A stretch of 64,000 nucleotides of DNA. Origin: Nakazawaea peltata. Taxonomy: Eukaryota > Ascomycota > Pichiomycetes > Alaninales > Pachysolenaceae. Below are positions 9,925 to 19,852 of this stretch, piece by piece (position 1 is the stretch's first letter; each line of letters starts with the position of its first letter). Below the pieces are notes generated by a model, which searched no databases, was not told where the DNA came from, and saw only the letters and a list, made by a program, of their open reading frames with translations. The stretch covers positions 62,001 through 126,000 of the forward strand of contig BCGQ01000010.1 of assembly GCA_001599355.1 (NCBI GenBank), written 5' to 3'. The position numbers and the translations under genes were made by a program.

Positions 9925-11574
9925 TTACAAGAAGTCGTCTTGCAGGATAAGCCCTTTTAACTCTTCAAGCGTTTGAGGATCCACTTTTCTAAATCTGGTG
10001 AGAATATCATCAGAGGTATTCTCTCCGGTCATTGCATCTTCATCTCCATAATCTTCCTCATCGTCATCATCTTCTTCGTCTTCATCTTCGATATCCATTG
10101 GATCGTCATCTTCCTCCTTGATACCTCTGTTAGAACGACCCTTGACTTTACCTTGAGTCCCACTAAGAGCTCTCAAACGGACAACGTTCAATCTCTGTTC
10201 AGAGATCGGTTCCTTAGACAGCAAACAGGTCAATTTATACTTCATTACCAGTCGGAATTGCTCAAGAGCCAGCGCAGTGTACCAGCCATCACGCTCGGTT
10301 ACCTTCAGAGAAAAACTATCTGGGGCATTAAGATATTCTTGCAATTGAGGGTCGACGATATCACAGAGCTGGAACGAACTGATCTTAGGAACATTGGTAC
10401 CATCGAATTTGAAATCTACGGGAATCTCGTAGGCCGAAATCAAGTCTGCCGCATCCTCAAAGTCCACCATTTTATCAGCGGAGTTTTCCATCAATGACTC
10501 ATCAATATCATTATCATTAACATGATCAGAAGCATCTCTACTTATAGATGTATGAACACGGAATCTCTCTGTCTGATAAATACCGAATTTTGGGGACGAC
10601 TTTGGATCGCAACCAAACTTTATATAAGACTGTTTCCAAGGACCTGTACGTGATGTATAAGCAACGTAGGCCAATGCATATTTGAATATATTTCTCCAAC
10701 TAGAAGGCACAATCGAATAAAGATGTCTACGTAGCCATATAGGTTTTTCTTCAAAGAGCTTCTCAAGGAGTTTGACACATTGAACAAGCTGATAATTAGT
10801 GGAGTTTTTAAGTGCCAGAGAGTCCAGCAGACCTTCAACCAGCTCTTGTGCATCACGTATGAACTTGACTAACTCTGGAGTTGGTCCTTGTGGCAGAGCA
10901 GTATCCCAAGGAACAAAAGACGTATTCACTTTGAAAGGTTGGTTCTTATTAACAAGTCGTACACTACCATCCTCGCTACGGACTGCTGTTCCTTTGTTAT
11001 TAGTGAAATTATAAGAGAAAGGCATGCGCACTTTTGAAAAGGAGGCGAATGGGGGCAATTCTAAGGGTTTTGAGACATCAAATTTCTCTCTCTCGACTAA
11101 TTGATCTTTGAATTGTTTCAATTTTTCATAATCATTACCAAAGAAAGTGTCTGTTACCTGTTGCAGAAGCAGATTATTAGCCGTATTGACCTGAAAATCG
11201 GCAATTTCACGGAAACGAAAGTTCTTATTGAGAATCAGCACGGGTTCAGCCTTATATGTATCCATATTGGCGCGTATAGCCAGTTGTAAATTTTGTCCAT
11301 GTCGCAGAAATTCACCTTTGGGGAGCTTGATCTTGACCAAGAAATTCTCTGAGGTGGAAACATCCGAATAGATTGGGTGCAGATAAGGGTCTTCAGGACG
11401 CAATCGCAACTCCAATTGAACATTTTTCTCCATCAACGATTCCCGAATTCTCTCGCTACCTCCAACTAATCCAATGGCTTTGTCATCGTTCACCACATTC
11501 AATGGGAATTCTATCGATGCGTATTTGGGGAGGTCTAAAGAGTGCTTCTTGGCGGGTATGGGATGAGAAGACAT
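9925..11574 (-). CDS. TFC1: RNA polymerase III factor TFIIIC subunit tau-95 (GTF3C5 family)
   Basis: The product is 549 residues. The central block (KPIWLRRHLYSIVP, YVAYTSRTGPWKQSYIKFGCDP) matches the Tfc1/GTF3C5 family, in which the protein contacts the A box of tRNA genes with tau-55. The N-terminal part (SIEFPLNVVNDDKAIGLVGG and LELRLRPEDPYLHP) is the dimerisation region of the family. The C-terminus is strongly acidic near residues 490-525. The start is the ATG at 11574 (MSSHPIPAKK); upstream codons open only at TTG. It sits between MRPL36 and a tRNA-Asn gene, on the conserved MRPL36-TFC1 adjacency. Confidence 0.9.
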   Translation of the reverse strand: MSSHPIPAKKHSLDLPKYASIEFPLNVVNDDKAIGLVGGSERIRESLMEKNVQLELRLRPEDPYLHPIYSDVSTSENFLVKIKLPKGEFLRHGQNLQLAIRANMDTYKAEPVLILNKNFRFREIADFQVNTANNLLLQQVTDTFFGNDYEKLKQFKDQLVEREKFDVSKPLELPPFASFSKVRMPFSYNFTNNKGTAVRSEDGSVRLVNKNQPFKVNTSFVPWDTALPQGPTPELVKFIRDAQELVEGLLDSLALKNSTNYQLVQCVKLLEKLFEEKPIWLRRHLYSIVPSSWRNIFKYALAYVAYTSRTGPWKQSYIKFGCDPKSSPKFGIYQTERFRVHTSISRDASDHVNDNDIDESLMENSADKMVDFEDAADLISAYEIPVDFKFDGTNVPKISSFQLCDIVDPQLQEYLNAPDSFSLKVTERDGWYTALALEQFRLVMKYKLTCLLSKEPISEQRLNVVRLRALSGTQGKVKGRSNRGIKEEDDDPMDIEDEDEEDDDDEEDYGDEDAMTGENTSDDILTRFRKVDPQTLEELKGLILQDDFL

Positions 11575-11700
11575 GGCTGGGGCTAAAAACAAGCAATTCT
11601 CCGTTCTCTGTAGCTCCTAATGGTATCTCTTGTCGCTATACCTCTGATAGTCCATGAACCTTCGCGACTTGTTTATAATCCAAAACTAGTATAAAAAATT

Positions 11701-11714
11701 AAAAAAAAAAAAAA
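11701..11714 (-). terminator. Pol III terminator of tRNA-Asn
   Basis: On the transcribed strand this is a run of 14 T residues, starting 4 bases after the tRNA 3' end. Long T runs are the normal RNA polymerase III stop signal. Confidence 0.85.
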
Positions 11715-11718
11715 TAAA

Positions 11719-11792
11719 CGACCATGGCTGGGATCGAACCAGCGATCTTCCGATTAACAGTCGGATGCCTTAACCAGCTTGGCCACACAGTC
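11719..11792 (-). tRNA. tRNA-Asn (GTT anticodon), no intron
   Basis: The 74-nt cloverleaf folds cleanly. The 7-bp acceptor stem is GACTGTG paired with CATGGTC (two G-U pairs), with discriminator G. The A box appears in TGGCCAAGCTGG, the anticodon loop is TGTTAAT, and the T arm is CTGGTTCGATCCCAG, giving a perfect B box. The anticodon GTT reads AAC/AAT. There is no intron and CCA is not encoded, as expected. Confidence 0.97.
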
Positions 11793-11953
11793 GATTTAGT
11801 AAACGTTCAGCGCTCATAAACGGCTATGATGATACTTATTGATCAGAAATACACGATCTTTTTAAAAATTTTCTTGATTGTTAAAGGGCGAGTACTTTTA
11901 GTTGTTGAGTTGAATAGCAGCTGAAGATAAAGGGACCAGTGAACAAGTTGAAG

Positions 11954-12874
11954 ATGTCCGAATCAGTAGTAGAAACCGAGGAAATGATCTTGGCCAGACA
12001 TAGAAAAGAGGTCAGAGATATGGTGGCACGTACTACTGGGATGAAGAAACAAGCGACTAAATCGAAGAAGAAGGAGGTGATGCGTAAATGTCAAGAGTTG
12101 GAACTGGAGATGAAAGAGAGACACGAACGTGAATTGAAAGCTGTAACTGGAGGCGATGAAGGAGAAAATGATGAAGAGGAAGAATTGACACCTGCACAAT
12201 TACTTGCTCAATTGGAGATCTCAAAAAAGAAGGACGATGAGAAACTGGCTACTGATGTTACGGCGGCTTCTTCAGCACCACTGGAACAACCAAAGAAGAA
12301 GAAAAATAGACTGAAGGAAAGATTAGCCCGTAGGGATGCTGCTATGCTGGAGTCACGTAAACAGGCCGAATTAGAAGCGGATGAACAACCAGATTTAAGA
12401 GCCATTGAAATGGCCAACCTTGAGCAGTTATGTAATATTCGTGGCTTGAAGCAACATGATATCACACCTGATGGACATTGTTTGTTTGCTTCCATCGCTG
12501 ACCAATTACATATCCGTCACCAAATGAAGGATGTCACGGTACAGGAATTGAGAACCAAGGCTGCTCAGCATATCAGAAATGACCCTAATACTTTTGCTCC
12601 GTTCTTGTTTGATGAGAATACTTTGACTATGAGGGATGTCAGCTCTTACACAAAAGAGATTGAGTCTACTGCCATGTGGGGTGGTGATATGGAGATCTTG
12701 GCCTTGGCTAAAGAATTTGACTGTCCAATCTCCGTAATGATGAGTGGAGCTGCTACTATAACTATCAACGAAGAAGGTGTCCAGCCAGAGTTGAAATTGG
12801 TTTACTACAAACACTCTTTCGGATTGGGAGAGCATTACAACTCCTTGAGAGATCAAACTGGACAAGAGGAGTAA
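11954..12874 (+). CDS. OTU2: OTU-domain deubiquitinase, cysteine protease
   Basis: A 306-residue protein with a charged coiled-coil N-terminal half (residues 1-150) and a C-terminal OTU domain. The catalytic cysteine is in TPDGHCLFASIADQ, and the active-site histidine is in GLGEHYNSL near the end. These are the Asp/Cys/His elements of OTUD6B/Otu2, which removes ubiquitin from ribosomal proteins in yeast and mammals. The start is the ATG at 11954, since the longer frame begins at GTG. OTU2 and YLF2 (YHL013 and YHL014) are neighbours in S. cerevisiae as they are here. Confidence 0.92.
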   Translation: MSESVVETEEMILARHRKEVRDMVARTTGMKKQATKSKKKEVMRKCQELELEMKERHERELKAVTGGDEGENDEEEELTPAQLLAQLEISKKKDDEKLATDVTAASSAPLEQPKKKKNRLKERLARRDAAMLESRKQAELEADEQPDLRAIEMANLEQLCNIRGLKQHDITPDGHCLFASIADQLHIRHQMKDVTVQELRTKAAQHIRNDPNTFAPFLFDENTLTMRDVSSYTKEIESTAMWGGDMEILALAKEFDCPISVMMSGAATITINEEGVQPELKLVYYKHSFGLGEHYNSLRDQTGQEE

Positions 12875-13091
12875 GCAAACAACCCAATGCATTAGAAAAT
12901 ATAACGGATATGAATATAATTACTAGATACTTTAAAGCCATGTAGAGAACCCTCTGTCATTAATGATAATTTGCTCAAGGTAATATTACCTGACCATAGC
13001 AAATTATCAAATTTATAGTTTAGAATTTTTCACCGGGGTCTTCGATGAGGGCAGATCCAGGGGATAGGCATTGAACAGCGGGAAGGTCAGG

Positions 13092-14300
13092 ATGATTTAT
13101 AGATGCTTCCCTTTGGGTAGGTATTACTCTACAGCGCTGAGATTCGGTAGACCTTCAAATAATTTAAGTAGTGGTATTGTGGGGCTTGCAAATGTGGGAA
13201 AGTCAAGTTTCTTTCAACTGATCACGAAATCGAAATTGGGAAACCCAGCAAATTATCCATTTGCTACAATCAAACCAGAGGAGGCTCGAGTTCAAGTCCC
13301 TAGTCCCAAGTTAGACCATCTTCAACTGTTGTATGGCTCGAGAGAAAAAGTTCCTAGTGACTTGAAAGTGATAGATATTGCAGGTCTTGTTCGTGGTGCG
13401 TCTAGTGGAGCAGGTTTGGGGAATCAGTTCTTAAACGATATCCGTCAAGTCGATGGTATATTTGAAGTAGTACGTGCATTTGCTGATCCTGAGATCACTC
13501 ATGTCGAAGGAAGTGTCGACCCGGTTAGAGATTTGACTGTAGTCTCTGATGAGTTGTTATTGAAAGATATGGAGTTTGTTGAGAACGCTATTGAGAAGCT
13601 TCAGAAATCATTTAAAAAGAATATCAAATCACCTGTAATGAGTAATATTGAGAAGGAGATCGCAGTGTTAGAGAGATGCTACGATTGGTTGATGGAAGGA
13701 CAGAAGATCGCCAGCAATGAAAGCTGGACTGATGAAGATGTAGAAATTCTTAACGGTTTTAACTTACTTACTACTAAGCCAACTGTCTATCTTATGAACG
13801 TTTCGGAGGAAGACTACTTGGCCGGCGAAAACAAATATTTGGCAGAGGTTCAAGAATGGATAGACACTTACTCTCCAAGGAGTCCAGTTATTTTGTTCTC
13901 TGCCTCTTATGAATCTAAATTAGTTGAGCAATATCAAGAGGATGGAGGTGAAAACGACGAGATTTTGAGTACATCTGTAATTCCTTCTTTGATCACACAC
14001 ATGCGTGAATCCTTGGGTTTGATTAGCTTCTATACCTGTGGAGAGAAGGAAGCTCGGCAGTGGACAGTACGTGAGGGAAGGACCGCCCCAGAATGTGCTG
14101 GAGTGATTCACACCGACTTGCAAAAGACATTCATCAACGCTTTAGTGATCAAGTATGCTGATTTGGAATCTAAGAAACCTCCATTTGATGAGAAAGAAAT
14201 TGTCAAGAGTGGGAAACAGCAGAGAGCTGGAAAGACCTACATCATTGAAGATGGTGACGTAGTACTTTTTAAGTCCTCTCTGGCTAAGGGGAAGAAATAA
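13092..14300 (+). CDS. YLF2: YchF/OLA1-type P-loop ATPase, probably mitochondrial
   Basis: The product is 402 residues, with a basic presequence-like N-terminus (MIYRCFPLGRYYSTALRFGR) before the G domain. The G1 loop is GLANVGKSS, G3 is DIAGLVRGAS, and the YchF signature NPANYPFATIKPEE is present. A C-terminal TGS domain follows (FYTCGEKEARQW, VIHTDLQKTFINA). Members prefer ATP to GTP. It is the Ylf2 rather than the Ola1 branch because of the presequence and its adjacency to OTU2. The CTG at 13218-13220 falls at the alanine of FF(R/Q)AITKS, a site that supports CUG-Ala decoding. The upstream in-frame start is TTG, so the ATG at 13092 is used. Confidence 0.9.
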   Translation: MIYRCFPLGRYYSTALRFGRPSNNLSSGIVGLANVGKSSFFQLITKSKLGNPANYPFATIKPEEARVQVPSPKLDHLQLLYGSREKVPSDLKVIDIAGLVRGASSGAGLGNQFLNDIRQVDGIFEVVRAFADPEITHVEGSVDPVRDLTVVSDELLLKDMEFVENAIEKLQKSFKKNIKSPVMSNIEKEIAVLERCYDWLMEGQKIASNESWTDEDVEILNGFNLLTTKPTVYLMNVSEEDYLAGENKYLAEVQEWIDTYSPRSPVILFSASYESKLVEQYQEDGGENDEILSTSVIPSLITHMRESLGLISFYTCGEKEARQWTVREGRTAPECAGVIHTDLQKTFINALVIKYADLESKKPPFDEKEIVKSGKQQRAGKTYIIEDGDVVLFKSSLAKGKK

Positions 14301-17250
14301 AGTTAGCTTGTATATAGGAATTATTTAAAGTAGTGAAATACTGAATACGCAACTTCTTTTAGCAACAGTTCGTCAGCGTAGGATTCCGAGGCAGTTGAAG
14401 CCACATGAATACACTTGGCATTGCAGCCAACGAAGATTTTTATACATAGAAGTGATGCGGCAAAAATATCACCCCCTTCAAATGTGGAAATCCTGAAAAT
14501 AAGTTAACAGGAGATCTCTACACACTATTCTCTATTGTCAAAAGTCAATTGATGCCAAGGCGTCATTTTCAGAGGGGAAGTTAAGGCAAGTGAGTAATTT
14601 TAGCTCGTTCTGTTGCCCCTTTCATTTTCGTTTGTTCTTGACGCCCGGCGGTTATTATTAGCCTAGAAAAAGCTCTATTTTCCGCTTAGACGGGTTGCAT
14701 AACCCGAGGGGGTATGGATTTCCTTCGCAAATTTTGGGAAGATAGCAAACGGTTCAAGGAGAGGGGCGGTCATTGAAGGCGATTAATGACTCGAATTAAT
14801 TAATTGAGGTTTATCTGTATCGGCGTTCTGATATGGTTTCTTTTGTTGTTCAAGCATCCAAAATTCTGGATCTTTATCTTAGCTCAATAGATAGAACGAT
14901 GTTCTGGGCCCTGAAATTTGACACTACACTTTGTTAGTCCTCTCACAACACCTACGGACATATATAAAAAAAAACTGATAATACAATACAATAGGTTGCA
15001 TCCGCCGCATCTCTTTTACACTGACGAGTTTAAGTCTTCTGGCGTAAGCCAGTCATTTGCTACGGCAGTTCGGTTCCTCGGGTGATACCGAAAAGAACTT
15101 TGATGGTTTCCTTCCCTGGATCCCTTTAAACTTTGTTTGCAGTAGCGAAAATTGTAAAAACTGTAAATGACTGGCATTTGAAGCAGCCTTCTCATCACAC
15201 TGCTTGCATACAAAATAGAGTTTTCCGTTCGTAATGCCGAGGACTCGCTGTCAATGTCTAAACTTTATGCCAACCGAAGTTTGTTGTCTACTCTTGTTTA
15301 TAAAACCCTAATAGATCACTTTATGTAATAAAGTTGACCCACACTAAAGCAAATTTCAAAGGTTAAAAGGGGGGTATGTGTAGAAGTAAAAAGTGATTAA
15401 GAAAATATACAACGTGATACCAGATCTGGAATCCAAAACCAGTAATATTAACCTTGAGTCCTTGGTTACAGTGTTCGTTATCGTTTTAAGTCCAGATCCC
15501 TGCAAAATGGGTTCTTTTGCTCTCGTTCAACTGTTCGACGCACTGCTCTTTTGTTCCCTGTTCCTTTAGGTGTGCGCCATTTGAGAGAGTAGAGCAGCGC
15601 ATACAAAAAGCAACAAGGAGAACTTTAAGGGACGGAGAAGAAAAGCAAAATCAGGAATCTCGAGGATACGTAGTAAAGAGGAGGAGGGTAGCGGCCAAAC
15701 ACTTCGAAATTAGTGTGTAGCTACTTCAGAAGTTGTTCTAGCTTCTTTATCTTTAGTCATTTATTTTGTCTCAGATATCTTGTAAATAGTGTCGATTTAC
15801 CCTGCCAAACTGACCCCAGCATCTTCTCCTAAGTACTCAAGGGAAAAATATCTTCTCCGGATATTTAATACCACACGCACAACTTTAACTGTAACCGTGG
15901 ATTCCACGCGCACAAAAGCTGGAAACAATAAACTAAAATACACACATATTCCTTTTTCCTTTTTAAAGCGGATTTCTCGTTGCTGCAGACGACGATTATC
16001 AAGGTAGAAATCAGGATTTCAGGAAACAAGAGATTTACTGTAATTTTAACTCCGATCCACTACGGTTCCCGCGGCTACGTCATTGACTCGTTGTTTACCA
16101 GGATCTGTTCTGTTCTCATGGTTTCTCTTTGATCTCCCCTCAGTTGAGGCTAAGTAACAGTCGCGCAAAACTTTTAATGTAAGAAAATGTAATTTGATTT
16201 CTTATCGGCGTACCTTTATCCTCGGGAACTTCGCTTTATCATTTAAAAATCTAGGCCTCTGTATGATGCCTGATGGGGGTAATAACAAAGGCTTACTCAA
16301 TAGCAACGGTGGTCTACAAGCATTCCCAGATTTGGGACCTCCTAAAACTTGTCTAGGGTGGACCTCCTGTCAATCTACACCACATCAGGAAATTTTGTTT
16401 GATCTCATCGACTGAGACAACACCAGTGAGAGACAGGTGTTTGACGAGAGACTGATCTGGTTCATAATTATTAACTATAATAGACGAATTCCTAAGCACT
16501 GGGTTCGCATGGGCGATCTACACAGTTTTTTAACTTGCATTCCTGAAAAAAAATATTACCGATCAGAAATCTAAAAAAATGGCTGAGTGACCCTACCTGG
16601 ACTATGCAATGGGAGGTCAGTGATTGAATCGGAGACAAGGTCAATTATCTATCCAATTGTCTGAACAGTTTACTATTCTGGTTGTACAAAAAAAGTTTGG
16701 TCGTAGATTTTATTATCCACCTCAATTGCGGCTGTTAAATCGTAACAATTCAACTTTAATTCTCCTGATTGTCTTTCGCCTTTATTATTATTATTATTCT
16801 CCCTCCTCCTTACTCCTCCTCCTCCATCTATTCCTTTTTTTCTCCGTTTCCTGATTTTTCTCCATTCTTTTCTCCTGTTTAGCTCACTCGGAGAAGATTT
16901 TCTTTGAGGCTGCTGTCGGCAGTTTTTTCCTGTTTGACATATACCCAATCAGGAAAAACCTTGTTAAGAGGGTAACTACAAGAGAGACGGAACTGAAGAT
17001 TTACCGATTTACTAACAGTGGATCTTAAAGGAACCGCATCGTATCAGCAGGAGAAACATTCGAAGATTTACCGATTCCCTATAAACATGCTGAAGGGAAT
17101 CCAGACGACATATCACTCTTCGGTTTCTTGTCATGGCATTATGAGCTAGCGGCCCCTTAGAGTCTCGGTTTGATCAGACAAAAATTAAAGTACCAACACT
17201 AATTGTTATCCTATTTAGGAAATTGGGAGAGGGAATCTTGGACTTTAGAG

Positions 17251-17259
17251 TTTCGCGAA
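17251..17259. promoter_or_regulatory. SCB/MCB-like site TTTCGCGAA
   Basis: TTTCGCGAA contains the SBF element CGCGAA(A) core in both orientations. It lies about 2.6 kb upstream of the G1 cyclin start. Cln1/Cln2-type genes are classical SBF targets, but the distance is long for yeast and the role is inferred. Confidence 0.4.
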
Positions 17260-17690
17260 GAAAAAATAGCTAGCATTACATTAGAAATAAAAAGTTAAAG
17301 TAAACGCACAGACAGAGCAGCACGGCACTGGAGGGCGTTGCCTCTAACTGTAGATTGAGTCTATTGCACTGTCATAATCATCAATCCCTCCATTATCTAC
17401 CCGTTGCTGAATATTGCAATCTTCTGTCTCCGTAGTTTAAGCGAATTTTACTTGGGGTTCCTTAAAAGTTAGAGCTCTCCTTATTCGGGACTTTTTCTTG
17501 AAAGCGAAAATCTAAAGCTCGTTTATATAAGGAACTATTCTCTTATTACATCGAGCATACATTAAAAATATCTGCTCAAATACGATGCTAGCTTACAAGG
17601 AATCGGACCATATGGCCATTTAGTGTGATATCCAAGGATGATCTAGCTGAAAATCCACAGTTTACTGTGTTCGTCGGGTAACGTGAGATC

Positions 17691-17700
17691 TTTCGCGAAA
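17691..17700. promoter_or_regulatory. Palindromic SCB/MCB-like site TTTCGCGAAA
   Basis: This is a perfect 10-base palindrome carrying the SBF site CGCGAAA on both strands, about 2.15 kb upstream of the G1 cyclin and 440 bases from a second nearly identical site. Confidence 0.45.
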
Positions 17701-19781
17701 TAGATAAGTATTAATTCCGCTTATTTTAAATTAAGCTTTGAAGCTTACGTACCCTTTCTTTTAACACGGGTCTTCTCCGGGCCTGCCTCTATCTTGGTCC
17801 TTGTTCCCTTTTTTCTCCAAGTGCCAAAAGGAAAACATATTTTTTTTGATTTTCCTGTTTTTCCCCTAACAAAAGATTCTCGGCTCTTGATTTTCTTATC
17901 ACGTTTCTCTCCCCGCGTTTACGACGACAACATATGCCTTTTTTCTGCCGAAACTGCTCGGTGCCTTTGAGTACCAGAATGGTGAGAACCCAATAGAGTA
18001 CGACTCATGTGTCTGTTGTATGTGTCTGTCGCTGAATCCTTGAAAAATCCTCCCATTTCTCCTCTTTATGTCCGCAATTTTGTCTTTCAGTATGTCTTTA
18101 ACTCTGTCTCGGAGAGACTTTTGGTTTAAGCTCTCTCGGGTTTACTGCGCAGTAAGGGTGGATCTCAAAATTTTCGAGGCCTCTCAAATCAGGATCTTTT
18201 TCGAAAAAGTCACTAAGTTTTTGCGCATGAGAAGAACGTTTAAACTTTCTAGTTATATCTGCACGCGGATTAGAGGGGTTGCGTCAGAGTGCTGATTTCA
18301 TATGCAATTGTTGTATTTTTGAATTATTATTGGCAGGCCAAACAAAAACTTCTCCAGATCGGTTGCTCTAAAGCCACATCAGGGTGGTTGTTAAGATGGA
18401 GCTCCATATCTGATCAGCATCAAAGTTCATAGTTGAATAGTTTTATGAATAGTAGATCGGCGAATAAATGACAGAGAAGGATAATAGTTGTCAATTGGAC
18501 ATACACTGTCCATGACTCTAGTCCAATGGCCAGAAAATTGCGCTCATCTACCGTTATAAAACATCGAAGGTAAAGAATCTATAAAGTGTCTCAGAAATTA
18601 TATCTTACTGTAGAATGCTCAGAGTACTTTGATTGATCTGTTTCCTGAAGTGAGGCCATATAGAAAGCTCAAGCTGGAGAAAATACTTGTTAAATGGATT
18701 TCTTTTTACATCTTGCATGAGGTTGTGCATACTCAGGAAATTGTTCACATAGGAGTATGTCTCAAATCTAAATAATAATGAAAATTTGTTTTTTTTTTCT
18801 CCGTGAGTGTGTGGGTTATTATGTAGCTTTTCTTTTTTTAACCTTTCCTACAACACACTCTCTTTTTTAAGGACAATAACTTTATTCGAAAATTTTTTTT
18901 GTTCAACTAAGAGAGTTTAAGCTTGGAAGCTCAAAAAGGGAAAGGTAATATATATACTTCAGAGATTTTCCCGAATTTATTGGATTTCAGCTTCCCTTGT
19001 TATTAGTATTGATTGATATATATTGGAATATATATTGGTCTCTTATTACTATACTTCAGTTGCATCTGTTTTTGTTCCAATTGCAAAACGAAAAGGCCAA
19101 AACTGTACTACTTTACGAGTTCTACATAGTCTAAGCTGTCCATAGTATCTGTCAGTCTTCATTCAACCTTACTGATAGTTTCATCCTTGATCATTCACAA
19201 GTGATAGTTGCCAGATCTTCAACCAAATCTTCATTTCATCACTTGCCCATCCGATTTGTTGCCAATTGCCATCAACCCATCTGGCAGACTCAGACTTATT
19301 AAGTTAAACCTGAGCCCACTTTATTACCCAATTCGGTCATTTTGTTAACGATTCACGACAAAACAGTTTTCCTTCCCACTCACTCTCTCATTTAAGAGAA
19401 AAAAATAGAATAAAATTTTTATTTTTTCCCTTAGAAAAAACACAAAAAGTGAGTTCATCTCTATAAAGACAAAAAGGAGTGTATTTGCATTGCCATTTAA
19501 TTGGTTCATTCCTAGACAAAGGTTGTTGATTCGAGTTATTGATCTGCTAGTTTTGAGCTTACATCTCGTTTGAACTTGGAATTACACTCGTCGGATTTCA
19601 TATTTTGCTCCCGCTGTCGATTCCCCCTTCACTGTTTTTTTACTCATTGATTACCCCCTTTTTGCATTTACTTTTCAGGGCATCAGTTGATTGTACTCAT
19701 TTTTTACACTCTAACCGACCCTTATTCCAAAGTTAGCGAATTTGCACCAATATAGCGCACCTACTTTGCAACACTCATTTT

Positions 19782-19793
19782 ATGGTTTGCTAA
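19782..19793 (+). promoter_or_regulatory. Three-codon upstream ORF before the G1 cyclin
   Basis: ATG GTT TGC TAA ends 59 bases before the cyclin ATG. If it lies in the mRNA leader it could dampen translation; S. cerevisiae CLN3 is known to use an upstream ORF in this way. Transcript extent is not known from sequence. Confidence 0.35.
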
Positions 19794-19852
19794 TACTGCT
19801 CATTGTATTAATATTTGCTCTTATAATTTGCTAATTTTACAATTTACACACC

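Larger units (their letters stand above)
14301..19852. other. 5.5-kb gene-free region upstream of the G1 cyclin
   Basis: No reading frame here has a recognisable product; the longest are about 75 codons. The DNA has pyrimidine tracts (16780-16870), poly-T/poly-A runs (18790-18900) and two TTTCGCGAA cell-cycle motifs. A direct repeat (gaagatttaccgatt) occurs at 16994-17008 and again near 17061-17075. The last 700 bases are pyrimidine-rich and look like a long 5' leader. The size is unusual for this gene-dense window. It may be an extended cyclin promoter, or may contain a non-coding RNA; I recognised no known RNA family in it. Confidence 0.6.
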
